From contig JAANSK020091130.1 of assembly GCA_011763485.2 (NCBI GenBank), positions 1 through 27,110 of the forward strand: DNA of 27,110 bases. The letters run 5' to 3'. The stretch comes from Isoetes engelmannii. Taxonomy: Eukaryota > Streptophyta > Lycopodiopsida > Isoetales > Isoetaceae. Numbering within the stretch: position 1 is the first letter of the stretch; each line of letters starts with the position of its first letter. Of this stretch, positions 10,309 through 20,519 are shown piece by piece. The notes beneath the pieces are model-generated. The model did no database searches and was not told the DNA's origin. It worked only from the letters and a program-made list of their open reading frames with translations. A program made the translations under genes and the position numbers.

Positions 10309-11052
10309 AGCAGGAATAGTAGGATGTAGGATTAAGGGAAAACAAAACAGGAATAGTAGGATAAAAGGGCTTTATCTATGTTAAAGATACCCTTTAATTA
10401 GGAATATCCTTTATCTTATATTATATATATAAGGTGGATATTTGCAAGAAGCATGGAATTTATTGAACAAAGGTAGCGTTGATATTTAAGGTGAGTGCGA
10501 CGTAAGTCAAAGAAACCTTTATTTTATAGAAGGTTTCTAATGCTAAGAGTGGGGTCGCGGACATAAAAAGATATCTTCAGCAAAAAGATATATTAGGGTT
10601 GGGTCGTCTCCTGTCGTCTCTGCCCCTTGGGTCGCGAGGTAACCCCCCGTCTGGCCGCATACCAACGCCAACTGTCGTGGCTAATGCAGCTCCTTCCCCC
10701 ATTGCGCACTGTTGGTGCCACGAGTATTTCCACTGGACGTGCACCTGAAGTCCGCTGGTCGTTGCCGGTTGACCCAGTTCGTTAGCCATGTTGCCCGCTA
10801 TCTTGTGATTGGTGTCCCGCATTTTGTAGCAATGTTCCACACTCGTGCATGCGTAAAGACATCTGATCAGGCCAAATCGACTGCAAGAATTGAAGGCGGG
10901 TTGCCTGTATTCGCGCCCAATTCGGCACTCGATTACCGGAACCGAATTCAAATAGCCAGCTCCTGCTATGGCATCGATCAGGATAAAAGACAACCTCGGT
11001 TGGAAATTAGCAACCTCCTCGGAAGCAGGTTGTGAAGAACACGACAGAATCT
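10309..11052. other. Intergenic segment with duplicated motif, TATA-like run and hairpin
   Basis: CAGGAATAGTAGGAT occurs twice, at about 10310 and 10344. An AT-rich run with TATATATATAAGG (about 10421-10433) is followed by a perfect 9-bp inverted repeat (AGAAACCTT 10511-10519, AAGGTTTCT 10530-10538) and then GC-rich sequence from 10590. The combination is reminiscent of an LTR of the U3-R-U5 type, but I find no paired copy or clear ends, so I make no such call. The long frames in 10577-11035 are opposite-strand shadows in GC-rich DNA. Confidence 0.35.
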
Positions 11053-12137
11053 ATGGTTTCGACCAGAAGACGAGGGGATCGGGATGGTGAACCAAGCGCT
11101 AAGAGAGTCACCATGCCCAGGTGGAAGCGTCACACAACGAGGATCAATGGTGCCACCACCACAATGCCAAGGACGTCACCAAGAAGAGGGCAATGGACCG
11201 AGGAATAGATGGCGGACATACTGGACGAGGTTAGTGAGTATGGCATATCTATTAAGGAGACATCCAAGAGGTCTGGCATCCCTGAATCTACCATAAGCGA
11301 TTGGTTGTATGCTAGGATAACACCCAAGCAGTCAGGCAATCCACAGATTCTAACCACCCTTCAAGAAAAGGAATTAATGGCCTGGACATTAACTAGAGCA
11401 GAACAAGGCATGGAGGTCATTCTATCGGCTGTCAAAGAGCTAGTGATGTCGAAATGGCACGGGAAGGGGTAACTGTAACTTGTCTGGGGCTCCTGGTAGC
11501 AAATGGTGGGAACTCTTCAAACAGAGGCATCATGAAGTCTCCCTTAGACATGGCCCATGCCTGTGCAATGGCACAAAAAAACTTGGATAATTTCTATGCT
11601 GGCCTTAAGCAAATATATAACCAATTCAATTTTTCTCCCATCTAGGATACGGAATGCTGATGAGACTGGCATCCAGGCTGGGAAGGTTAAGAGAATGAAG
11701 GTCATAGGCAGGAAAGGAGAGAGTAGGGTCAGTGAGGTTGTCATGAATAGCAGGGAGTGGGTGACAATATCGGTGTGTGTTAATGCAGAAGGGTTTAGGA
11801 TACCTAACATGTACATATTCAAGGGTACAAGAATGAGGTAAGATAACATTGCCAGATGTGAGGAGGGGGCAATACAGGTTGTTCAGCCTTCGGCTCGGAT
11901 GACTACAGAACTATTCAAGTCCTGATTGTCACATTTCACTTCGAGGGTCCCAGGTGGAGTATCTCCAACAGAACCACACCTGGTAATACTGGATGGACAC
12001 GGCAACCATGTCGAGCTAGAAGTTATTTTGGTTAGCAAGGGTAGGGCAGAGCCAAAGAGGGAGGACATATCAGAGCTGATATCTCGATCAATTGAGGAAG
12101 GCTTAAAACCTAGGAACATCAAGGTAGGTTTCAACCT
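11053..12137 (+). pseudogene. Decayed pogo/Tigger-type (Tc1/mariner superfamily) transposase
   Basis: The likely start is ATG 11053 (MVSTRRRGDRDGEPSAKR...). The frame runs to an in-frame TAG at 11206-11208 and continues as MADILDEVSEYGISIKETSK, then SGIPESTISDWLYAR, a Psq/CENP-B-type helix-turn-helix. A second DNA-binding segment, KWWELFKQRHHEVSLRHG, lies in another frame near 11501-11554. The DDE_1 core follows: NADETGIQ with IGRKGESRVSEV and REWVTISVCVNAEGFRIPN (11652-11820), then ARMTTELFKS...HFTSRVPGG and LVILDGHGNHVELEVI (to about 12030), each with a catalytic-type Asp. A gap comes next, where the HTSH-LQPLDV region of the family should be. The block AEPKREDISELI (12046-12120) resembles the C-terminal segment. 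It has at least three in-frame stops, a frameshift and an internal deletion. Terminal inverted repeats were not located. It is non-autonomous and inactive. Confidence 0.82.
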
Positions 12138-12704
12138 TTGCTGCCTCGTCCAAGAGCCCGACAGGATCGGCATGCCTGAAAGACCTGTCCCCAATTCCAT
12201 CTCCCGACCGAAATTTTTCATTCTGGTACCATGCGCAGATCGAAGGCAAACGACTGGAAACCCCAATTCGCCCAACAAGCAGCTCAAACAGTAAAAAATA
12301 TACAAAATGGAATACAATACGTCACAAAAACCTTAGGCCCGACCACTGGCATGGTCCCCAAATACCACATGAAATTTTGCAAGTTTATATCCCACGTAAT
12401 TATGGCCCCTGACCTACGTGGCCTCATCCAAACAGTCGCTATGTGACTCTTCGTGCTGCACGCCGGAGCGCTTTGATGCCTTTCCGACATTCTCCTGTAA
12501 GTTCTTCTGCTGCCAATTTTCTTATCTCTTGTAGGTGCGAATCGGCGAACCATCTAGCCATGATTTTTCATGCTGGGATTCCTTGGAACCCAGTATTAGC
12601 ATTTCCCAACCTGTGGGGTTTATATCTGAATTTCATGGCTTGATATATGCTGCCTATTCCTAGAAATCGAGTTCAAAGGAAATGATCCATTACTCGGCAA
12701 CGTA
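12138..12704 (+). promoter_or_regulatory. Upstream region of the SRC2-like gene, possible 5' UTR intron
   Basis: No credible coding frame. A strong donor, CCT|GTAAGTT, at 12497 and an acceptor, TGCCTATTCCTAG, ending at 12663 would remove 167 bp of leader and join to the 41 nt before the ATG. The nearer CTCTTGTAG is only about 40 nt from the donor and too close. This is an inference from splice-site quality. The promoter itself is not identifiable. Confidence 0.35.
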
Positions 12705-13478
12705 ATGGCTACAGACGAGGAATGGCGACTACAAGTAAGAGTAATATCTGCACAAAGTCTGAAAGATGTTTCATTTTTTGGGAAAATGCGGACATATGTA
12801 TCGGTGTATATAAATCCTGCATCAAAGATGACTACTCATGTGGAGAAGAAGGGGGGAAGGAATCCAACATGGAATCATAGGCTTAATTTAACCGTGTCAG
12901 AGCATATGTTAAGGCAACCTAATGCCTCCTTGATGATGGAAATCATGAGCCGTAGTGCATTAAGAGATCAGCCAGTAGGTTATGTTAGAGTCCCTTTTGC
13001 AGAAATACTTGCCTCCCCCAATGTCAAGAATGAGTATGTCCCAATGTGTTACCAAGTTCGTCGCCCCTCAGGAAGATTCAAAGGCATCTTAAATATACAA
13101 GTTCGCATGAGCGAAAGGAGCTGCACCACTCCTTGGACCCCTCGCAACATTGAGATACCAAGTCAGCTAGCATTGGAAACCTCAGAGTCTTCACCACCTC
13201 CAGAAGAAGACAGATTATGTTATTCTCAGCCCTCCACACCTCAGCAGCAGGATTATCAATCTGCCTTTGCTTCCTCAGGACAGCAACCCGCTCGTTTTTC
13301 TCGTCTTTCCAGTGGAGTTACAGCACTTGGAATTGGCATGGGACTTAATAGTGGAACCGGTGGTGCAATGACTGGTTTGTTGATGTCAGATCTTCTGAGT
13401 GATATCTCGTTTGATGCTGCAGGAGGTTATACTGGCGATGACTCGTTTGATTTCATGGGAGGTGGTGGTGATAACTGA
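12705..13478 (+). CDS. SRC2-like C2-domain protein, 257 aa, intronless
   Basis: A single C2 domain spans about residues 6-135: WRLQVRVISAQSLKDV, then YVSVYI, KGGRNPTWNHRLNLTV, LMMEIMSRSA, VGYVRVPFAEIL and GILNIQVRMSE. It is followed by a low-complexity Ser/Pro/Gln linker (about 140-200) and a Gly-rich tail (about 205-257) with GIGMGLNSGTGGAMTGLLMSD. This architecture matches the plant SRC2 family (soybean SRC2 and Arabidopsis relatives), membrane-associated proteins linked to cold and other stress responses. The canonical SDPY calcium-binding segment is replaced by KMRTYV, so calcium binding may be weak or absent. This is inference. The ATG fits the family start. The gene lies just downstream of a dead transposase, with no sign that the two are related. 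AATAAA at 13709-13714 may be the poly(A) signal. Confidence 0.9.
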   Translation: MATDEEWRLQVRVISAQSLKDVSFFGKMRTYVSVYINPASKMTTHVEKKGGRNPTWNHRLNLTVSEHMLRQPNASLMMEIMSRSALRDQPVGYVRVPFAEILASPNVKNEYVPMCYQVRRPSGRFKGILNIQVRMSERSCTTPWTPRNIEIPSQLALETSESSPPPEEDRLCYSQPSTPQQQDYQSAFASSGQQPARFSRLSSGVTALGIGMGLNSGTGGAMTGLLMSDLLSDISFDAAGGYTGDDSFDFMGGGGDN

Positions 13479-14140
13479 GAGCCTCTTCTTGTTTAAAATT
13501 TGTGACTTGCCATTTTTCAGCAGGGTCAGCTGTAACGTATTTTTTATGAAAAGCAATTGTTTTTGTGTCCAGAGGTGTCTTGCTTCCATGCAGGGACTCC
13601 ACCTCTATGCACTACGGCAAAAAAAGAAACTGTGTACTGCTATAGTTACAGGTGTAATTGAACAAAGGTACGCGTAGTCTTAGAAGTTGTTTTATTCAAT
13701 TCACATTGAATAAATTTGTTAGCCAATTTTCTTCAACTATGGTTTAATTCAATCAGGTGGTCTGAAGTGTCACCTAGTCTTTTGGTAGGTTTTATAGGAT
13801 TTTTCTTTTTGCCATGTTCTCATTTCAATTTTATGATCATGTTATGTTTTGGAAGTCAATATTAAAAAGCCTGCTATAGCTATTAGATAAGCCAACTAGC
13901 CAAATGGTTTTTACAATGCCTCTTATTTACTTCCTTAGTGTTTGCGAAGGAGAGGTTTAAGCTTCAATTGAAGGCTTGCATGTTATGCTGATATTACAGT
14001 TGCACATGCTGTAATAAAGCGGCAGAAAATTATTTGACATACATACATGTCATGTAATAGGACAGGCAGGCCACTATTGTTTGCTGTTGTCTCTCCTGAG
14101 ACAGATTATCCAAAGATCGGTTTAATTATATCTGGAAGCA
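13479..14140 (+). other. 3' flank of the SRC2-like gene
   Basis: T-rich and AT-rich sequence. AATAAA at 13709-13714 lies about 230 bases after the stop and is a plausible polyadenylation signal. The frame 13399-13677 overlaps the C2 gene in another frame and continues into the presumed 3' UTR. I do not regard it as a gene. Confidence 0.45.
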
Positions 14141-15012
14141 TTACCTGCACAAGACATGATGTAGGTGCAGGAACATCATAATGGCATCTAAACAGGATAG
14201 TATTAAGAAGCTGAATTAAATAATATGCTCAAGCATGCTGAATCAAATAACGTGCTCAAGCTTTATATATCCTCTTTTGCTTTTAACTTTCAGTTGGATC
14301 TGTTGTCTTGATGTAACTGTCATTTGTGTGGCCATTATCTCAGTGTTGACTTGCGGTAGCTAGGGCAGTGCAGGGCAAGGACATTTGGTACTAGGGATAG
14401 CTTGCTGGTGTTAGAAAAGGTGGTTCAATTCCACCTAAAGCATTCTGCTTTACTCAAGACGTCCTAAAAGAGTCCTTTCCAGGGGCCCATGGCATTTGTT
14501 GGAAACTTTGGATTGTCTTATGGCCATCCTCATTTTCTTTGTTGGAATGCATGTTGCTGTTAACTTCCAAAAAATCATCAACAGATCCTTGTTGTATGAA
14601 GTCGTCTAGGGGCCAGTAGATGGTTTGCAATTCTATTATGTTCCTGAGACAAATCATTTAAGATCTGCAAGTATTACCTGCACCAACGTAGGTGCAGGAA
14701 TATCATTTCTTTTCTTTTCACTTTCAGTTGGATCTATTTTCTTGGCGTAGCTCTCATTTGTGCCATTCTCTGCTGATATTGATGTTGACGTGCACTAGCT
14801 TGTATTGGTACTAGTTTTTACTTGCTGGCGCTAGAAGGTGTCGATTGCATTCTGTTTGGGTCAAAGATGTCTTAAAGAATTCTTAGGTCTTTTGGGAACT
14901 TTGCATTGTCTTCTGGGCATCTTCGTCTTTCTCTCTTCAAATGCAAGTTGCTATCCACTTTTACAAAATTTATCAACAGATCCTTGTTGTACAGAGTCGC
15001 ATGGGGGCAATC
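14141..15012. repeat. Diverged tandem duplication, two copies, each headed by an inverted repeat
   Basis: Copy 1 (about 14141-14613) and copy 2 (about 14674-15012) share, in order, TTACCTGCAC...GGTGCAGGAA, CTTTCAGTTGGATCT, a CTTGCTGG-G-TAGAA stretch, a TTGGGAACTTTGCATTG-like stretch and ATCAACAGATCCTTGTTGTA. Copy 2 is shorter and visibly diverged. The head of copy 2 is a perfect 8-bp inverted repeat (CCTGCACC 14677-14684, GGTGCAGG 14691-14698). Copy 1 has a 7-bp version (14144-14150, 14165-14171). No protein family is recognisable in any frame. Confidence 0.75.
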
Positions 15013-15122
15013 AAAACCACCTGATGCATCTTCAAAGATAGTAATGGCAAGAGCACCTTCCAGTCAGCGATAAGTAATGTCTTCTTTACCTTTTTTATAA
15101 ACTCTTGGTTACAGTTTTTGCA

Positions 15123-16038
15123 TTATAGGCATCGTGTAATTAGTTAATCTGACTATGCCATAGAAGGCGCTTAATTTAAATTGGCATCTGCTAGCATATG
15201 GCTTTTGTATGACCCGTTGTCATCATAGAGGTGTAGATATTAACAAGGTTCCAGATAGGACCGTTCTTCAGTTAGAAGCAAGATCCAATCAAAGGTGGTC
15301 TCTTTTGGTTGCAGTTGGGTGACAGACATAGTTCTGAAAGGTGAAACCATGCTATTACAGATTTACAAACAAAAGTGGTCTACTCTTGATCGTAGTTGGG
15401 TGACATACTTTGTTATGAAAGATTGAAAGCATGCTATTACAGATTTTCCTCGTACAAATATAGGAGTCAGAATCTTCAAGGGGTAAACAAACATTTACAA
15501 GGTTCTCTTTTACATTCTTATATTGTGCCATAATCTGAAATAAAGATCAATAGTTCCCTTTGTATATTGTATACACTTTTCCCTTTATAGGCATCGTGTA
15601 ATTAGTTAATCTGACTATGCCATAGAAGGCGCTTAATTTAAATTGGCATCTGCTAGCATATGGCTTTTGTATGACCCGTTGTCATCATAGAGGTGTAGAT
15701 ATTAACAAGGTTCCAGATAGGACCGTTCTTCAGTTAGAAGCAAGATCCAATCAAAGGTGGTCTCTTTTGGTTGCAGTTGGGTGACAGACATAGTTCTGAA
15801 AGGTGAAACCATGCTATTACAGATTTACAAACAAAAGTGGTCTACTCTTGATCGTAGTTGGGTGACATACTTTGTTCTGAAAGATTGAAAGCATGCTATT
15901 ACAGATTTTCCTCGTACAAATATAGGAGTCAGAATCTTACTTCAAGGGGTAAACAAACATTTACAAGGTTCTCTTTTACATTCCTATATTGTGCCATAAT
16001 CTGAAATAAAGATCAATAGTTCCCTTTGTATATTGTAT
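15123..16038. repeat. Near-identical tandem duplication of about 450 bp
   Basis: Unit 1 is 15123-15572 (450 bp) and unit 2 is 15585-16038 (454 bp), with a 12-bp spacer. By eye they differ by two substitutions and one 4-bp insertion (CTTA). Within each unit a stretch of roughly 75 bp is itself imperfectly doubled, from AAAGGTGGTCTCTTTTGGTT to AAAAGTGGTCTACTCTTGAT. Both parts end in GCTATTACAGATTT. No coding frame, TG...CA ends or target duplication is evident, so this looks like plain DNA duplication and not a pair of LTRs. Confidence 0.95.
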
Positions 16039-16320
16039 GAGCTGCAACCCAACGATAAAAAAGTGCAGCAAATGGTTGGGGGGACTGCCATCAAAGTGAA
16101 TTGATGCAATATGCAACTAAGCTACTCCCGACCTACAAAGGCAACTCAACCATTTAAAAGTTGAGCTATAAAGATGTATCAAGTCAACTCAGCTACAACG
16201 AAAAAGAAACTAGTCAACTCACTAGTCAACTCATGTAGAACTGACGACCGAGCTGATAATACATCATGTGGCCTTGATAAGTGCCTCAATAAAGTTAGAC
16301 AAAAAGAGAGCAACAGAGCA
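16039..16320. other. Short spacer with repeated AGTCAACTCA motif
   Basis: Contains several copies of GTCAACTCA or close variants between 16181 and 16231. Nothing else is recognisable. Confidence 0.5.
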
Positions 16321-16515
16321 TTAGAATAGAATAACATTTTTATTGTTCACGGAGGCCAATTGGCCTATGGGACCTGTACAAAGAGAATCAGCAAGCACAT
16401 TACGTCCCAGGTGAAAAAACCCCCTGGGGGAAAAATCGTGGCCGCAATGAGCCTGCTGGTATACCAGACACGAGGATGCTATTCTAGGGTGCCTCCACAT
16501 ATAACATTCATCCAA
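16321..16515 (-). mobile_element. LINE 3' tail fragment (copy C)
   Basis: The minus strand ends GGTCCCATAGGCCAATTGGC, then CTCCGTGAACAATAAAAATG and a short TATTC repeat. This matches the 3' end of the LINE copies at 20.5 and 25.4 kb. A CCCCC/GGGGG inverted repeat (16420-16430) lies where those copies have their hairpin. About 195 bp remain, all from the 3' non-coding end. It lies head to head with plus-strand LINE copy D. Confidence 0.75.
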
Positions 16516-16547
16516 TGAAAAGTCTCCTGATCTTCAATGGTAGAAGG

Positions 16548-18410
16548 CAGAATTGCTTAAGTGGGTGACAGGTGATAAGAATGACCCTTCTAATTATCGT
16601 ATGATCATGGTCAGTCCCATTCTTTCCAAGCTCTTAGCCAGTATTATTGAGAAGCAGTTGACAACATGGGCAGAACATACTGGATGTACGTGTTGTAGCA
16701 CAGGCAGGCTTTCGCCCAGGCCATTCTATGATAGATCATATTTTCACATTGCGCATACTTCTTGAACATAGTCGAAGCTTGAAACAAGGCCTCTATATAT
16801 GTTTTGTGATTTCGCTTCTACTTTTGATACACTACCTCAAGAGCATCTTTGGCAGTGCTTTGCAAGCACTTGGAGTTCCACAAAATCTTCAAAATGTAGT
16901 TTCTCGGCTCTATGAAAGGGTTTTTGCCAAGTTTCTAGCATCATGTACCCAAATCAATAGCAATATTGGATTACGTCAAGGTTGCCTCTATCTCATACAC
17001 TCTTTGGCTTGTGTATTGATCAATTCGAAAGCATGGCTTGATAACCATGGTGGCAGAGGCCCGCATTTGGCACACTATATCATCAAGGAACTTATGTATG
17101 CTGCTGATGTTTCATTTATGGCACAAACAACTGGTAGCATTCAACAACATTTACGTGCTCTGCACATTTTTTGTGAGAACACATGCTTGCATTGTTAATC
17201 TCCAAAAAAAGTAAGCTCTTGGTGGTTCAATCTTCTCGGCACACTCTTACAACGTTGCGCTATGATAGCCACGAAGTTGAAGTTGTAGATAGCTATAAGT
17301 ATCTTGGTGTGGAATTATGTACGAATACACTTTGGGAACAATGTATCACCAAGCATGTGACTACGGGTTGGACAGCACTTAAAGCAATCCAAAACCATTG
17401 TTTTGCGAAGAGATGCATGAGTAGTCACGGAAAGCCCACTTGTTTGTAGAGCTTATTTTACTATATGGTTTTGAAGTATGGGAGCCTGCCATTAGTGCTA
17501 ATGCTTGGGAGAGTCCAAAAATCCTTTCTCATTTATAAACTAGGAGTCAAAACTACATTGCCCTATGCTATTCTTTTACAAGAGAGTTTTTTGGCCTCTT
17601 CAACATTCTGCCATGAAGCACAATCTCCACTATATTAGCAAGGTGCATCACATGGATGATGATAGGTACCCTCTTCTCGCGCTTTCCATGGCTGAATCTC
17701 CTTACCGTTTGAAAAGGTATTGGAAAGAACATTGTAATGCATGGTTTGCTCGCTAGTCTGTGCAACTAGAACACTGCATAGTGCTTGCAAGTTTGGATCC
17801 CGAGCTTTTGGAACACTATCTAGGTAGTTGTTTATTTTTAAAGATATGGGATCTATATGCCTTGGTCCAAGTAAAACTGGTCATTATCGTGCATATATAA
17901 ATTCCACTTTCGCACCAGGACCACAAGCTTATTTGCTTGCTTCTTTGTACAGGAAAAAGCTTGTAGTTATTGCATCAATTTGCACAGGGTCCCACAATAT
18001 AGATTGAGACAGTTAGATGGGAGTGGTTGCAATTCGCGAGAAGTGAGATTATTTGCATGTTACTAATTAATGGTTATTGAAGATGAGAACCATACTCGTA
18101 TGAGATGTCATGCTTTTTTGACATGATCAGGAATCGTTATTTGACCTTTGCATTCCATTCCATACTCGAACAACTTCTCAGAACACAATTTGTGCATGAC
18201 TTGGCATTTTACATGAGGTTCTAGATGCACCTTCAATTGTTGAGCCATCAGTAGTCACGATGATCTACTTATTTATGTTATCTAGTATCGCCATTACTAG
18301 GTTTTTCCCTTGAAAGTCTTTCAAGGCATGGGTAAACTAGTAGTAATGGTTGTATTAGCCCAATATAGGGGTCTTATGACTGTGATTTATGGTTCTCAAT
18401 AAGGGTCCTT
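16548..18410 (+). pseudogene. Decayed LINE ORF2 with 3' end (copy D)
   Basis: 5'-truncated non-LTR retrotransposon. Reverse transcriptase text begins at GDKNDPSNYR-IMVSPILSKL (16570-16630) and continues with DRSYFHIAHTS/IDHIFTLRILLEHSRSLKQGLY, LQALGVPQNLQNVVSRLY, QINSNIGLRQGC and LMYAADVSFMAQ, where the family YADD box has become YAADV. The C-terminal part follows: SYKYLGVELC, LPYAILLQES, YPLLALSMAESPYRLKRYWK, then a region alignable with the zinc-knuckle end of copy E (PQAYLLASLYRKKLVVIASI). There are several frameshifts and stops. A 9-bp perfect hairpin (CCTTGAAAG/CTTTCAAGG, about 18309-18327) and a GGTCTTATGACTGTGATTTA end near 18410 correspond to the family 3' UTR. Confidence 0.85.
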
Positions 18411-18573
18411 GCATGCTACAATGGTTTTTTTACGCCATTTTTAACCCAAAATAATAGCACTAATTAATGCCAACCGAATTTTTAAATTGTATTTTAGCAC
18501 TAAATTCCATCCATGGGATCCTAAACTGCAGAACCTTTCTTCCTTTTCCTCTTTCTTGAGATTTCTTGGATCA
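18411..18573. other. Spacer, nothing recognised
   Basis: AT-rich sequence with no coding frame or repeat that I can support. Confidence 0.4.
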
Positions 18574-18872
18574 AATTCAAAAGCATAGCCATTCCCAATC
18601 AAGATCCTTGTACCCTGCTTTGTTAGCAGCCCGGATCAAATTGCTGCAACTGTACTGCTCCTACGACAATCATTATCTAATTTGGTTGTTTGTAAAATTC
18701 TATATAATTTCTCAAATTGCCACTCATTTAATTCAAGAACATCTCCAATCGAGATCCCATTACTTTGCTTGGTTTGCAGCTTGGATCAAATTGCTGCAAC
18801 TGTACTACTCCTATGACAGTAATTATCACATAGTTATTTGTAGAATTCTAAACAATTTCTCATTGTTCCAAT
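18574..18872. repeat. 156-bp tandem duplication
   Basis: Two imperfect units with an offset of 156 bp (about 18574-18729 and 18730-18872) share AATTCAA-A-CAT, GATCAAATTGCTGCAACTGT and AATTTCTCA segments. Because 156 is a multiple of three, a 103-codon frame stays open through both units. The resulting protein repeat has no family character, so I do not call a gene. Confidence 0.8.
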
Positions 18873-19133
18873 GGTAAACATCTAATCTTTGTTGTCAATT
18901 CCTTAGGAATGCTAAATGGTGTTTCATTCTATTACGTTTGATGCTTTTATATTGAGCTTACATGTTAGTGTGGAGATGCATTTCATCTTGCTTTGATTCA
19001 TATATTGACTAACTTAGTGTGAAATTTCAAGCTCGAATTTCTTTTTTGGTTTTGCAAGTTCAGCAAATACAGGAATTACAACTTATGTGACAAAAACAGG
19101 TTATGCTAACAAGTTTGTTTTATACTATGTTTT

Positions 19134-19380
19134 GCAGGCGATACTTCTTAGTTAGTAGTGGGTGCTAACAAGTTAGGAATTTAGTACTATGTTTGCAGGC
19201 AACAGGTGCAGTTAGCAGATTATGCTAACATGTTATTTTTGGTACTGTGTTTTGCAGGCAGTACTTGCTAATTAGTCTGTCAATGAGTTAGTGATTTGGT
19301 GCTACGTTTGCTGGCAACAGTTGCTAGGTAGCAGGTTACGCTAACAATTTAGCATTTGGTACTATATTTGCAGGCTCTGT
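19134..19380. repeat. Degenerate minisatellite, unit about 60 bp
   Basis: TTTGCAGGC or a close variant recurs at about 19131, 19192, 19251, 19307 and 19367, with GCTAACAA and TTGGTACTAT-like blocks at matching places between. More diverged units appear to continue on both sides, from about 19040 to 19560. Each unit contains a splice-acceptor-like TTTGCAG. There is no coding potential. Confidence 0.7.
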
Positions 19381-19618
19381 TTGTTACTAGCAGCGGTTAC
19401 TAAGAAAATGAAGTTCAGTGTTATGTAGCAGGAATTAGTTGCTAATTAGTAGGATACGCTAACCATTTACTAATTTGCAGACAGTAGGTTCTAGTTACCT
19501 GGTGTTGCTGACAATTAGTACTTATTTGTAAAAAGTAGCAATTCATTGCTAAGCTCTATAGAGGTAGCACTATTTAGCATACTTAATGCTACGGAATGGA
19601 TGGTTTAGTTGTTTTCAG

Positions 19619-19980
19619 GCAAATGGAAGTTGTGGAAGAAGTGCAATTACGAGGTGGATGCTGCAAAACAACGAATTGAAGCCGCAAAAAGGTGTGAACA
19701 CTCCAGTGTCATTACATTCTTATCATCCATGATGGTTGCCAAGGAAAAGGAATTGTTGGAGGCGACAACAGCGTACAAGAGTATGGATGAAATTCACAAA
19801 GGGATAATTGCTATTGATGTGCATGCCATGCAAATCGATAGCAAGAAAGCATATGAACATAAAATACAAAATATCACTGAGAAACATAAACCTCTAGAGG
19901 AGCTGGTCGCTCATGCCATGCGAACAGAAAACCCCTGCAAAAATGGAGGAGCTGGCTGCGCGTGCCATGCAAAGCAATAG
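19619..19980 (+). CDS. Unidentified coiled-coil-like open frame, possible terminal exon
   Basis: The frame is open from about 19609 to a TAG at 19978 and has no early ATG. The first in-frame Met is about residue 41. A TTTTCAG acceptor ends at 19618, so it may be a terminal exon and not a whole gene. The translation is charged and helical: VDAAKQRIEAAKR, MVAKEKELLEATTAYKSMDE, and then a module HAMQIDSKKA...EELVAHAMR. That module starts again after a frame change as EELAARAMQSNSKK (about 19945-19990). A third, more degraded copy at 20025-20050 reads CTGGTCACACATGCCAAGCG. Repetition with loss of frame suggests decay. I recognise no family. It could be a remnant of a mobile-element or host coiled-coil protein. 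Confidence 0.3.
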
Positions 19981-20519
19981 CAAAAAAAACATTAATGATA
20001 AACAAAATTCTCAATAGGGCTGGTCACACATGCCAAGCGAACAACATAAAAGAAAAGAAGGGACAGAGAGGGCGGGTTTCCAAAATGACATTATACTGCT
20101 GTAAGAAGAATGCCAAATAGTGGAGACCACCTAAAAAACATATACATATATCGCTCATCCTCTTTCAAGAATGTTGATCCAATGTGTAGATCGATAACAT
20201 TACCAAATCCAATAAAATCTTATAGTGTCCTCTTTCTTATGTTAATACCTTCAGAAGTTTGTTGAAAATGCTACCACATGCAATCCATAACTCAAACATA
20301 AATTTACCTTCATTAATTTCGTCAATGAACCTTGTTACGTTCACAAATGTACTTTTCAATTTCAAGTTGGATGCATTATTGAAGTAGCTTTTAGCTACTT
20401 AAATAAGCGTGGGCATGCCCACAAAAAGAAGGTTGTTTTTTCCGGGCAAACTTAAAAATGCGTTAGTTATAATTCTAGTTGCAACCATGGCACTTGCAAG
20501 AAAAGTTTTAAGATATCAT
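19981..20519. other. Spacer, nothing recognised beyond the repeat remnant
   Basis: After the degraded module copy near 20030 I see only AT-rich DNA. There are no tRNA-like folds or paired terminal repeats. The frame at 20409-20609 merely runs into LINE copy E on the opposite strand. Confidence 0.45.

Noticed and set aside
10325-10690. Possible LTR: TATA-like run, short hairpin, GC-rich downstream part
   Set aside because: No second copy, no convincing TG...CA ends, primer-binding site or adjacent retroelement coding region in the window.
10577-11035. Open frames of 138 codons (minus) and 107 codons (plus)
   Set aside because: They overlap on opposite strands in a GC-rich stretch, have no recognisable domain, and the plus frame ends just before the transposase start. 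Best read as chance frames.
15123-16038. The two near-identical 450-bp units as LTRs of a small retroelement
   Set aside because: Only 12 bp lie between them, the ends are not TG...CA, and there is no primer-binding or polypurine site.
18566-18877. 103-codon frame with protein repeats
   Set aside because: Openness follows from a tandem duplication whose length is a multiple of three. There is no family character and no start context.
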